DNA from: Pseudomonadota bacterium
GTDB taxonomy: Bacteria; Pseudomonadota; Gammaproteobacteria; Pseudomonadales; UBA5518
Assembly (NCBI GenBank): GCA_963204845.1
Contig: CAUJIL010000050.1
Coordinates: 1 to 14,492 of the forward strand
Direction: 5' to 3'
DNA length: 14,492 bases
Below the pieces are notes generated by a model. That model saw only the letters and a list, made by a program, of their open reading frames with translations. It did not search any database and was not told the DNA's origin. Below are positions 1 to 7,314 of the stretch, one piece after another (the stretch's first letter is position 1; every line of letters begins with the position of its first letter). Both the position numbers and the translations under genes were made by a program.

Positions 1-1056
1 GCGCTGCGCCTGCACGAGGTCGGGCGCGGGGATGTCGAGCTCACCGTGACCAACACGCGCGCCGGCACCATCAAGGCCTGCCGGCGATCGGCGCTGTCGA
101 TGCCGGGCGGCGGACGTGTCGAGGCGCTCCATGTGCGCGAAGGCCAGGAAGTCGCCGCCGGCCAGCTGTTGCTCGAGCTATGGAACGACGACCGCGAGGC
201 GATGAGCGCGCAGGCCGAGGCGCAGCTCGCGGCGGTCACGAACCGGCGCGAACAGTACTGCGTCGAGGCGCGCAACGCCGAGCGCGAGGCGGCCCGCGCG
301 CAGACGCTGCACGAGCGCGGACTCGCGGCCCTCGACGCCACCGACAAGGCCTCCACACGCGCGCAGTCGGCCGCGTTCGCGTGCCGTGCGGCACAGGACG
401 AGCAGCGCCTTGCCGCAGCCGCGCTCGACATGAACCGTGCACTGCTGGCGCAGACGCGCCTGCACGCGCCGTTCGCCGGCATCGTGGCCGAGATCAACGG
501 CGAGGTCGGCGAATACGTGACTCCTTCCCCGCCCGGCATCCCGACCCCGCCGGCGGTCGACCTGATCGACTACTCCTGCCTGTACGTGACGGCACCGATC
601 GACGAGGTCGATGCCGGTCGCCTGCGGCGCGGACTCCGCGCGCGGATCAGCCTGGACGCCTTCCGCGACCGCCATTTCGAGGGTACGCTCGATCGTATCG
701 CGCCGTACGTGCTCGAGCTCGAAAAGCAGGCGCGCACGGTCGACGTGGACGTGCTGTTCACCGATCCCGCGGACCGCGAACGGCTGCTGGTCGGCTACAG
801 CGCCGACATCGACCTGCTGCTCGAGACACGCCGCGACGTGGTGCGCATCCCAACCGAGGCTCTCATGGACAACGACACCGTGTGGCGCCTCGACCCGGCC
901 AGCGGGCGCCTGCAGCGCGTTGCGGTGCAGAGCGGCATCCACAACTGGAACTTCACCGAAATCGTCGAGGGGCTGGCGGTCGGGGACCGCATCGTCGTCT
1001 CGCTCGATCGCGAGGGACTGGAGGACGGTCTGCTGGTAACCGCGAGCGATGATTGA
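1..1056 (+). CDS. Periplasmic adaptor (HlyD/MacA-type membrane fusion) subunit, 5' partial
   Basis: The reading frame is open to base 1, so the start and signal/anchor region lie outside the window; the GTG at 46 is probably an internal valine, because the upstream residues (VGRGDVELTVTNTRAGTI) already look like the conserved strand of adaptor proteins. Visible parts, in residues counted from base 46: first lipoyl half near 22-50 (VEALHVREGQEV), an Ala/Glu/Arg-rich alpha-helical hairpin about 50-135, the second lipoyl half near 138-160 (HAPFAGIVAEINGEVGEYV), then a beta-barrel domain and a membrane-proximal domain to the end. By family knowledge such proteins sit in the periplasm, anchored to the inner membrane, and connect an inner-membrane pump to an outer-membrane channel. 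The stop overlaps the following ATPase gene by 8 bases, so it belongs to that ABC exporter rather than to an RND pump. No outer-membrane channel gene is visible. The substrate cannot be read from sequence. Confidence 0.9.
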   Translation, partial: ALRLHEVGRGDVELTVTNTRAGTIKACRRSALSMPGGGRVEALHVREGQEVAAGQLLLELWNDDREAMSAQAEAQLAAVTNRREQYCVEARNAEREAARAQTLHERGLAALDATDKASTRAQSAAFACRAAQDEQRLAAAALDMNRALLAQTRLHAPFAGIVAEINGEVGEYVTPSPPGIPTPPAVDLIDYSCLYVTAPIDEVDAGRLRRGLRARISLDAFRDRHFEGTLDRIAPYVLELEKQARTVDVDVLFTDPADRERLLVGYSADIDLLLETRRDVVRIPTEALMDNDTVWRLDPASGRLQRVAVQSGIHNWNFTEIVEGLAVGDRIVVSLDREGLEDGLLVTASDD

Positions 1057-1744
1057 GTTGCGCGCTATCGATCGCACGTTCCGCGTCGGTGACAGCGAGG
1101 TCCACGCGCTGCGTGACGTGAACCTCAGGATCGCTCGCGGCGAGTACCTCTCGGTGATGGGTCCCTCGGGTTCCGGCAAATCCACGCTGCTCAACATCCT
1201 CGGGTTGCTCGATCGCCCCGACGGCGGCGAATACCTGCTCGGCGGGACGGCCACCGCCGCGCTCGGCGAGGAGGCGCGCGCGCGGCTGCGCCGCGAGCAC
1301 ATCGGCTTCGTGTTCCAGTCCTACCACCTCGTGCCGAGGCTCAACGCACGCGAGAACATCGAACTGCCGATGTTGCTGGCCGGGGTCGCGCCGCGGGCGC
1401 GCAAACAGGCCGTCGACGAGGTGCTCGAGCGGCTGGGGCTGACGGATCGTGCGCATCACCAGCCGAGCCAGCTCTCCGGGGGGCAGCGCCAGCGCGTCGC
1501 GATCGGGCGCAGCATCGTGATGAAGCCCGAACTGCTACTGGCCGACGAGCCAACCGGGAACCTCGATACCCGCAGCGGCACCGAAGTGGTCGCGCTGCTC
1601 GAGGAACTGAACCGCGAGGGCATCACGCTGCTCATCGTCACCCACGACGTCGCGCTGGGGCGCCGCGCACAGCGCCACCTCGGCATGCGCGACGGTGCTA
1701 TCGGCACCGACACCCTGACGGAGAACCCGGGTGCGCGCGGCTGA
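1049..1744 (+). CDS. MacB/LolD-type ABC transporter ATP-binding protein
   Basis: A 231-residue nucleotide-binding subunit with every ABC motif intact: Walker A GPSGSGKST at 38-46, Q-loop glutamine at Q90 (FVFQ), signature LSGGQRQRVAIGRS at 142-155, Walker B LLLADEPTGNLD at 162-173, and switch histidine H199 (VTHD). The LADEPTGNLD wording and the length are typical of the MacB/LolD/FtsE group, which powers MacB-type permeases mechanically rather than forming a classical translocation pore. The ATG at 1049 overlaps the adaptor stop by 8 bases; there is no strong ribosome site, so translational coupling is likely. In canonical MacB the ATPase is fused to the permease; here it is a separate protein that presumably dimerises under the two permeases encoded next. 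Function as the cytoplasmic motor is secure; substrate is unknown. Confidence 0.95.
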   Translation: MIELRAIDRTFRVGDSEVHALRDVNLRIARGEYLSVMGPSGSGKSTLLNILGLLDRPDGGEYLLGGTATAALGEEARARLRREHIGFVFQSYHLVPRLNARENIELPMLLAGVAPRARKQAVDEVLERLGLTDRAHHQPSQLSGGQRQRVAIGRSIVMKPELLLADEPTGNLDTRSGTEVVALLEELNREGITLLIVTHDVALGRRAQRHLGMRDGAIGTDTLTENPGARG

Positions 1745-2939
1745 CCTGCTCGGCTTCACGCTGCTGGTGCTCCGACGGCAGCGTTTCCGCAGCCTGATGC
1801 TGCTGGTGTCGGTCAGCATCGGGGTGGCCGCGGTGCTGCTGCTGGTGGCGCTCGGCGAGGGCGCGCGCGGCTACGTGATGCGCGAGTTCGAGTTCATCGG
1901 CAAGGACATCGTCGTGATGTTCCCGGGACGCAAGAGCACCACCGGGGGACTGCCGCCAGTGACCGGTGTGGCGGCCCGCGAGATCACGCTCCCCGACCTG
2001 GCGGTGGTGGCACGCACGGTGCGCGGCGTCGATGCGATCGCACCATTGGTGATCGGCAACGCGGAACTTTCGTTCGGCAGCCGCGCGCGCGAGGCGGTGG
2101 TGATCGGCAGCAACGCCGATTTCTTCCCGATGCGTCACCTCGACATCGCGCGCGGGCAGGCGCTGCCGCCGCTCGATCTCACGGTCGGCAGCCCGGTGGC
2201 GGTGATCGGTGCCACGCTGGAGCGCGAACTGTTCGGCACGCGCTCGGCGATCGGCGCCTGGGTGCGGCTGCGCGACTACCGCTTCCGCGTGGTTGGCGTG
2301 CTCCAGGGGCGCGGGGATTCCTTCGGGATGGACCTCAGCGAGGCGATCTTCGTGCCGGTCGCCTCGGCGCAGACGCTGTTCGACACCCAGGCGTTGTTCC
2401 GCGTGCTGTTCCGCGTGCGTGCCGGCGCCGACGTCGAGGCGACCAAGCGCGAACTCCTGGCGCGGATGACGGCATTGCACGATGGCAACGAGGACGTCAC
2501 CGTGGTCAGTCCGGACGCGATGATCAGCACCTTCGACGGCATCCTGCGCGCTTTGACGCTGGCGATCGGCGGCATCGCGGCGATCAGCCTGGTCGTGGCT
2601 GGCATCCTGGTGATGAACCTGATGCTGATGTCGGTGCGCCAACGCACGGCCGAGATCGGCCTGCTGAAGGCGCTCGGTGCGCCCGGCGCCCAAGTGCGCA
2701 CCCTGTTTCTTGCCGAGGCCGGACTGGTGGCCGCCGCCGGGGTGCTGCTCGGCACCGGCGCCGGTTACGCGGGCAGCGTGCTGCTGTCGCTGCTGTACCC
2801 CGAGGTCCCATTTCAGGTGCCGCTGTGGGCGACGCTCGCGGCGGCGCTGTTCGCGCTCGCATCGGCACTGCTCTTCGCGTGGCTGCCGGCGAACCGGGCA
2901 GCGGCGCTCGAGCCAGTGCTGGCGCTGGGGAGGCGCTGA
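1731..2939 (+). CDS. MacB/FtsX-type ABC permease (first of two)
   Basis: A 402-residue membrane protein with the MacB permease plan: one N-terminal membrane helix (about 20-41), a large periplasmic domain (about 45-268, the MacB_PCD region), then three helices near 274-299, 327-350 and 366-386. The cytoplasmic loop RTAEIGLLKALGA (305-317) is the conserved FtsX-family coupling segment, and the end (PANRAAALEPVLAL) matches the usual P-x-x-R-A-A-x-x-x-P-x-x-A-L tail, with LE in place of the usual DP. The start is GTG at 1731, overlapping the ATPase stop by 14 bases, with a GGAGA at 1720-1724 six bases upstream. Together with the adaptor, ATPase and the following permease it should build one inner-membrane exporter. 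It is clearly diverged from the second permease, which argues for a heterodimer rather than redundancy. Confidence 0.93.
   Translation: MRAADLLGFTLLVLRRQRFRSLMLLVSVSIGVAAVLLLVALGEGARGYVMREFEFIGKDIVVMFPGRKSTTGGLPPVTGVAAREITLPDLAVVARTVRGVDAIAPLVIGNAELSFGSRAREAVVIGSNADFFPMRHLDIARGQALPPLDLTVGSPVAVIGATLERELFGTRSAIGAWVRLRDYRFRVVGVLQGRGDSFGMDLSEAIFVPVASAQTLFDTQALFRVLFRVRAGADVEATKRELLARMTALHDGNEDVTVVSPDAMISTFDGILRALTLAIGGIAAISLVVAGILVMNLMLMSVRQRTAEIGLLKALGAPGAQVRTLFLAEAGLVAAAGVLLGTGAGYAGSVLLSLLYPEVPFQVPLWATLAAALFALASALLFAWLPANRAAALEPVLALGRR
2927..2933 (+). promoter_or_regulatory. Ribosome binding site selecting the GTG start of the second permease
   Basis: GGGGAGG lies inside the last codons of the first permease, nine bases before the GTG at 2943. 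The alternative ATG at 2961 would be 27 bases away, so the site favours the GTG start. Confidence 0.6.
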
Positions 2940-2942
2940 GCG

Positions 2943-4139
2943 GTGCGCGGGGCGGATGCCATGGGGTGGGTACTGCGGGCGCTGCTCGCCGGCCGTGCGC
3001 GCACCCTGCTGACCGCCACGGGCATTGCGGTGGGCATCTGTGCCGTCACGCTGCTGACCTCGATCGGACAGGGCATCCGGCTCTACCTGCTCGACAGCTT
3101 TTCGCAGTTCGGCACCCGCATCGTGTCGGTCACCCCCGGGCGCAGCGAGACCATGGGCGGATCGGGTTTACTCGCGACGGTGCGGCCGTTGTCGCTCGAG
3201 GACGCCGGATCGCTGCGCATGCTGCCGCACGTCGAGGCGGTCTTGCCGATGATCGCGGGCACCTCGAAGATCGAGGCGGGGCGTTTCCAGCGCGACACGG
3301 ACGTCTACGCGGTCGGTCCGGACCTGCCCATCGCGTGGCGCTTCAGGGTCGCTCAGGGCCGGTTTCTCCCGGACGACGGCCTGCGCAACTCGCGCTACTT
3401 CGTCGTGCTCGGCGCACGCGTGCGCCAGGAGCTGTTCCAGGGGCGCGGCGCGCTCGGCGCCTTCGTGCGCATCGGCGGCAGCCGCTTCCAGGTGATCGGC
3501 GTCATGGAGCGCAAGGGCCAGTTGCTCGGCTTCGACCTCGACGATGCGATCTACATTCCGGCCGACCTCGGGCAGGCGATGTTCAACCGCGACGGACTGA
3601 TGGAGGTGGACGTGGTGTTTCGCGCATCGACCACCTCGGGGGCGATCGCCGAGCGGATCCGCGCCCATCTGCGTGACCGTCACGGCGAGGAGGATTTCAC
3701 GATCTTCACCCAGGAAGACATGCTCGCGAGCCTGGACAAGATCCTCGGCATGCTGCGCTTCGCGATCGGTGCGATCGGCGGCATCGCGCTGCTGGTGGGC
3801 GGCGTCGGGGTGCTGACGATCATGAACACGGCGCTCGGCGAGCGGATCGGGGAGATCGGGCTGCTGCGCGCGCTTGGCGCGCTGCGCCGGCAGATTGCGC
3901 TGCTGTTCCTGGGTGAGGCGATGCTGATCGCCGTGCTCGGCGGCACGCTGGGGCTGCTCGCGGTGCTGGCGCTGGTGCTGCTCGCGCGCGCGGCGGTGCC
4001 GGGGCTGCCGATCGCGGTGGAGCCGGTCTACGTGGCGTTGTCGCTGGCGCTGAGTTGCGGCATCGGGCTGGTGGCGGGCATCGTGCCGGCGTTGCGCGCG
4101 GCCAACCTGGACCCGATCGAGGCGCTGCGCGACGAGTGA
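2943..4139 (+). CDS. MacB/FtsX-type ABC permease (second of two)
   Basis: A 398-residue protein with the same topology as its upstream neighbour: membrane helix about 21-43, periplasmic domain about 45-268, and helices near 271-296, 323-348 and 362-385. Family marks are the GVGVLTIMNTALGERIGEIG region, LLRALGA (307-313) and a canonical tail PALRAANLDPIEALR (382-396). It keeps the GGVGxxxxMN motif usual in MacB permeases, whereas the first permease has a degenerate version (VAGILVMNLML), so this copy is the closer one to the family consensus. It begins three bases after the upstream stop and is the last gene of the exporter operon. Both subunits probably pair over a dimer of the ATPase. The exported substrate (peptide, lipid, toxin or siderophore in known relatives) cannot be assigned. 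Confidence 0.93.
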   Translation: MRGADAMGWVLRALLAGRARTLLTATGIAVGICAVTLLTSIGQGIRLYLLDSFSQFGTRIVSVTPGRSETMGGSGLLATVRPLSLEDAGSLRMLPHVEAVLPMIAGTSKIEAGRFQRDTDVYAVGPDLPIAWRFRVAQGRFLPDDGLRNSRYFVVLGARVRQELFQGRGALGAFVRIGGSRFQVIGVMERKGQLLGFDLDDAIYIPADLGQAMFNRDGLMEVDVVFRASTTSGAIAERIRAHLRDRHGEEDFTIFTQEDMLASLDKILGMLRFAIGAIGGIALLVGGVGVLTIMNTALGERIGEIGLLRALGALRRQIALLFLGEAMLIAVLGGTLGLLAVLALVLLARAAVPGLPIAVEPVYVALSLALSCGIGLVAGIVPALRAANLDPIEALRDE

Positions 4140-4141
4140 AC

Positions 4142-4181
4142 ACGGCGCGCCGTTGCCGATGGGCAGGTTCCCGGCTAGCCT
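4142..4181 (+). promoter_or_regulatory. Intergenic spacer with palindrome and weak promoter candidate
   Basis: The 78-base gap before the small membrane protein gene holds a perfect 12-base palindrome ACGGCGCGCCGT (4142-4153) directly after the exporter operon, and a weak sigma-70-like pair TTGCCG (4153-4158) and TAGCCT (4176-4181) 17 bases apart. The -10 element matches only three of six consensus positions, so the promoter is tentative. The palindrome has no loop and no T-run, so it is not a convincing terminator. Confidence 0.25.
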
Positions 4182-4204
4182 GTAGGCACATCTGCGTTGC
4201 TGAC

Positions 4205-4210
4205 AAGGAA
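4205..4210 (+). promoter_or_regulatory. Ribosome binding site for the small membrane protein
   Basis: AAGGAA ends seven bases before the ATG at 4218. This decides for the ATG over an in-frame TTG at 4197, which would place the site inside the coding sequence. Confidence 0.6.
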
Positions 4211-4217
4211 CCCCGGC

Positions 4218-4598
4218 ATGAGTTTCGAAAAGACGCTGTTCGCCTTCGTGATCGTGCTTGCGCTGACGCTGAACGTGGGCTTCGTGCTGGGCGACATGAC
4301 GCGCATCGATCACCACGACGTCTACGAGCTGGCGCTGGCGATCGTGGTCAGCCTGATCGCCACCGTGATGAAGTTCGGTGACCGCTCCTTGCTCGGCTCC
4401 ACGATGCTCGCGACCAGCCTGGTCGCCGACGTGCAGTTGATCGCCGCCGCCGTGGTCTGGGGCATGGCGACGATCGGCGGCACCGAGATCACGACCCACG
4501 GCACGGTCACGGTGGTGTCCCTGGCCGCCGGCGCGATGGTGGCCAACATCGTTTCGGTCGTGCTGCTGGTGATCGAGACCGCCAGCCTGCGCCGATGA
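4218..4598 (+). CDS. Small four-helix inner-membrane protein (possibly DUF6394 family)
   Basis: A 126-residue, very hydrophobic protein with four likely membrane helices at about 6-25, 37-53, 63-86 and 97-120. Conserved-looking polar residues sit between the helices: D26 in GDMTRIDHHD (25-34), KFGDRS (52-57) and D71 in a helix-flanking SLVADVQL. There is no signal peptide, enzyme motif or metal motif. From memory it resembles the DUF6394 proteins that sit beside TrkA-N channel genes in Pseudomonas-type genomes; this match was not tested. Its stop codon overlaps the start of the channel gene in an ATGA, so the two are made together and in near-equal amounts, which suggests an accessory subunit or assembly partner of the channel. 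Function otherwise unknown. Confidence 0.85.
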   Translation: MSFEKTLFAFVIVLALTLNVGFVLGDMTRIDHHDVYELALAIVVSLIATVMKFGDRSLLGSTMLATSLVADVQLIAAAVVWGMATIGGTEITTHGTVTVVSLAAGAMVANIVSVVLLVIETASLRR

Positions 4599-6268
4599 CC
4601 ATCGAGGTCCGTCGCACCCAGGCGGGGATATTCCTGCTGCTGCGGCGGCTGCGCGCGCCGCTGATCGTGCTGATCGTGGTCTACGCAGTCGCGGTGTTCG
4701 GCTTCACGCTGGTTCCCGGCGTCGATCCCGACGGCCGGCCGTGGCGCATGAGCTTCCTGCACGCCTTCTATTTCGTGAGTTTCCTCGGCACCACCATCGG
4801 GCTCGGCGAGATCCCCTACCCCTTTTCCGACGCCCAGCGCCTGTGGGCGGTGGCGTCGATCTACGCCACGGTGGTGGCGTGGCTGTACAGCATCGGCAGC
4901 ATGCTCTCCACGCTGCAGGATCCGCTGTTCCGGCGCATCATGCTCGAGAACCGTTTCGCCAACGCGGTGCGGCGCATCCGTGAGCCGTTCGTGCTGCTGT
5001 GCGGCTACGACGACGCCGGTCGGCTGGTGGCGCGCGAACTGACCGAGGAAGGCATCGGCGTCGTGATCGTGGACCGCGACCCGGCGCGCGTCGAGTCGGT
5101 GGAGATCGACCGTCTCGCCGTGGCAGTGCCGGTACTGCAGGCAAACGCGGTGGTACCAGCCACGCTGCTGTCGGCCGGCGTCACGCACCCCGCGTGCATC
5201 GCGACGCTGGCGTTGACCGGCGACGACGCGACCAATCTCTCGGTGTCGCTGAACGCCAAGATCCTCGCGCCGCAGCATCCGGTGATCTGCGTCGCGCATC
5301 ACCACGAGCACCAGGCCGCAATGGCGCGCGTGGGCACCGAGCACCTGATCAATCCGCACGACACCTTCGCCGAACGCCTCGCGCAATCGATCCTCAAACC
5401 CAGCCTGCACGTGATCTACGAGAGCCTGACCACGCAGACCAGCACGCCGATGGCCACGCCGCCGGCGTTTCCGCGCGGACGCTGGTTGATCTGCGGCTAC
5501 GGGCGCTTCGGGCGCACGGTGCATCGCCATCTGGCGCAGATCGGGCTCGAGGTCACGGTGGTCGACGAGCAAAACGTGCCCGAGTCAGGAACCGAATACG
5601 TCTCCGGCAACATGATCGACGCGACGACCCTGCGCGCGGCGCGCATCACCGAGGCGGCCGGAATCATGATCTGCACGCCGAACGACACCACCAACCTCGC
5701 GGTCGCGATGCTTGCACACGAACTCCATCCCGCGCTGTTTCGGGTGGTGCGGTTGTCGAACCGGCGCAACACGCCGCTGTTCCGCGCTCTCGAGGCCGAC
5801 ATCGTCACGCTGTCGGGCTATATCGTGGCGGCGGAGGTGCTGCGTATCATCCGCGCCCCGCAGCTGTCGTACTTTCTGCGTCTGGCACGCCATCAGGACG
5901 AGGAATGGACCGGCCGACTGCTGGCGCGCATGCGCGAATGCATCGGTGACGAGATCGCGGAAACGTGGTCGATCAGCATCGACGCGGGCAACGCACCGGC
6001 CGTCGCGGCGGCGCATGCGCGTAGCCATCGCGTCACCGTCGGCGATCTGATGCGCGCACCCGACAACCGTGAACTGCGCCTCGGCGCGGTACCGTTGCTG
6101 TTGCAGCGCGAGGACAGCAAGAGCCTGCTGCCGGCCGATGACGAGCAGATCATGCCCGGTGACCGGCTGTTGCTGTGCGGCGGTGAAGCTACCCGTGGCA
6201 GGCTGCGCTGGACGCTGTCCGACCAACGCGTACTGCGCTACCTCACCGGTTCGCGTCAGCGGGCCTGA
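4595..6268 (+). CDS. Two-helix ion channel with tandem TrkA-N (RCK) domains, probable K+ channel
   Basis: A 557-residue protein. Membrane helix 1 is about 20-41, the pore helix about 52-65, the filter T67-I68-G69-L70-G71-E72, and membrane helix 2 about 83-105. Two cytoplasmic Rossmann/TrkA-N domains follow: the first begins PFVLLCGYDDAG (131-142) with acidic D160 ending strand 2, the second RGRWLICGYGRFG (294-306) with D324. A TrkA-C-like segment is near 491-530 (LRLGAVPLL, IMPGDRLLLCGG). In known relatives such tails form gating rings controlled by nucleotides or ions. Two oddities are visible: the filter reads TIGLGE instead of TVGYGD, and the first nucleotide motif has two aspartates where GxGxxG is usual, while the second is canonical. 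Potassium selectivity is therefore likely but not certain. The gene starts in an ATGA overlap with the small membrane protein and its 3' end overlaps the convergent heme A synthase gene by 13 bases. Confidence 0.92.
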   Translation: MTIEVRRTQAGIFLLLRRLRAPLIVLIVVYAVAVFGFTLVPGVDPDGRPWRMSFLHAFYFVSFLGTTIGLGEIPYPFSDAQRLWAVASIYATVVAWLYSIGSMLSTLQDPLFRRIMLENRFANAVRRIREPFVLLCGYDDAGRLVARELTEEGIGVVIVDRDPARVESVEIDRLAVAVPVLQANAVVPATLLSAGVTHPACIATLALTGDDATNLSVSLNAKILAPQHPVICVAHHHEHQAAMARVGTEHLINPHDTFAERLAQSILKPSLHVIYESLTTQTSTPMATPPAFPRGRWLICGYGRFGRTVHRHLAQIGLEVTVVDEQNVPESGTEYVSGNMIDATTLRAARITEAAGIMICTPNDTTNLAVAMLAHELHPALFRVVRLSNRRNTPLFRALEADIVTLSGYIVAAEVLRIIRAPQLSYFLRLARHQDEEWTGRLLARMRECIGDEIAETWSISIDAGNAPAVAAAHARSHRVTVGDLMRAPDNRELRLGAVPLLLQREDSKSLLPADDEQIMPGDRLLLCGGEATRGRLRWTLSDQRVLRYLTGSRQRA

Positions 6269-7314
6269 ACGGCACCGGTGCTCGGGTCCGTGCGAAACGC
6301 ATGGACGACCCACACGTAGCCGCACAGGACGAGGCTGGCACAACCCTGATGCATCACGGCCGGCACCAGTGGCACCACCTTCAGCAGCGTGTAGACGCCG
6401 AGCAGGTACTGCGCCAGCGTCAGCAGCATCAGCGTGGCGGCGCTCTGGCGCTGCACCAGCGAATAGCGACCGGCGCGCACGCGCAGCCAGAACCACACCA
6501 CCAGCGCCAGCAGCGCAGTGCCGACCCAGCGGTGCACGAACTGCACGGTCGCGGTGTTCTCGACCAAATTCACCCACCACGGGTCGAGCTTCATCAGGGA
6601 CTCGGGAACCCAGCGGTCACCCATCAGCGGAAAGGTGTTGTAACCCCAGCCCGCTCGCAACCCCGCCACGAAGGCCCCGTACACGATCTGCAGCACCAGC
6701 AACGCACCCGTCGCGGCGAGCACCCCGGGTGGCGCCTTGCCCGCGCGTGACTCGCGCGGCATCGCCCGCAGCCCGAGCACCAGCCAGAACAGGTAGCCCA
6801 TGATCAGGAACGCGATGCCCAGGTGCGCGGCCAGACGGTAATGGCTGACGCGCGGCTCGTCGACCAGTCCGCTCTTGACCATGAACCAGCCCATCGCACC
6901 CTGCAGTCCACCGAGGGCCAGCGCGCCGAGCAACCGCCAGCGCAACCGCACCGACAGGCAGCCACGCGCCCAGAACCACAGCAGCGGCAGCAGGAACACG
7001 GTGCCGATCGTGCGCCCCAGCAGTCGGTGCACGTACTCCCAGAAGAAGATGCCCTTGAACTCGGCCAGCGTCATGTCGGGGTGATCGATGCGGTACTGCG
7101 GGTACTGCTGGTACTGCTCGAAGGCCCGGTTCCAGTCCTGCGGGTCGAGCGGCGGGATGGTGCCCATGATCGGCGCCCACTCGACGATCGACAGGCCGGA
7201 GCCGGTGAGCCGTGTGACGCCGCCGACGACGACCATGCCGAACACCATCGCGATCATCAGCCACAGCCAGCCGAAAATCGCGCCGCGGGAGCCGCGGATG
7301 TCAGCGGGCGTCAT
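6256..7314 (-). CDS. ctaA: Heme A synthase (COX15/CtaA, type without the cysteine pair)
   Basis: A 352-residue integral membrane protein that oxidises the C8 methyl group of heme O to the formyl group of heme A, needed for aa3-type cytochrome oxidases. About eight membrane helices are visible in two fourfold bundles. The four heme-binding histidines are present: H96 (EYVHRLLGR), H164 (LAAHLG), H261 (FVHRWVG) and H322 (VMHQGCA). The N-terminal signature GGVTRLTGSGLSIVEW (31-46), the EFKGIFFWEYVHR loop and the absence of the extracellular cysteine pair place it in the COX15 group typical of mitochondria and proteobacteria rather than the Bacillus group. The ATG at 7314 has its own GGGGAG and lies 14 bases inside the preceding DUF4340 gene. 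No heme O synthase, Cox11 or oxidase gene is adjacent, which is unusual because these commonly cluster. Confidence 0.95.
   Translation of the reverse strand: MTPADIRGSRGAIFGWLWLMIAMVFGMVVVGGVTRLTGSGLSIVEWAPIMGTIPPLDPQDWNRAFEQYQQYPQYRIDHPDMTLAEFKGIFFWEYVHRLLGRTIGTVFLLPLLWFWARGCLSVRLRWRLLGALALGGLQGAMGWFMVKSGLVDEPRVSHYRLAAHLGIAFLIMGYLFWLVLGLRAMPRESRAGKAPPGVLAATGALLVLQIVYGAFVAGLRAGWGYNTFPLMGDRWVPESLMKLDPWWVNLVENTATVQFVHRWVGTALLALVVWFWLRVRAGRYSLVQRQSAATLMLLTLAQYLLGVYTLLKVVPLVPAVMHQGCASLVLCGYVWVVHAFRTDPSTGAVQAR

Noticed and set aside
46..48. GTG as true start of the adaptor gene
   Set aside because: The frame is open upstream to base 1 with adaptor-like residues, there is no ribosome site before it, and a signal or anchor segment would be missing.
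1698..2693. Minus-strand open frame of 331 codons antisense to the first permease
   Set aside because: Rich in His, Gln and Asp without domains; the plus-strand permease has membrane helices and conserved motifs.
4142..4153. Palindrome after the exporter operon as a terminator
   Set aside because: It is self-complementary without a loop and has no following T-run; it could equally be a chance restriction-site-like sequence in GC-rich DNA.
4197..4199. TTG as start of the small membrane protein
   Set aside because: The ribosome site AAGGAA lies after it and is well placed for the ATG at 4218.
3168..4499. Minus-strand open frame of 443 codons antisense to the second permease and small membrane protein
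   Set aside because: Composition (His, Arg, Gln, Asp, Ala) is that of a shadow frame, it spans two well-supported plus-strand genes, and it has no recognisable motif.
4322..5572. Minus-strand open frame of 416 codons antisense to the channel gene
   Set aside because: Same shadow composition; the plus-strand frame carries the pore and two Rossmann motifs.
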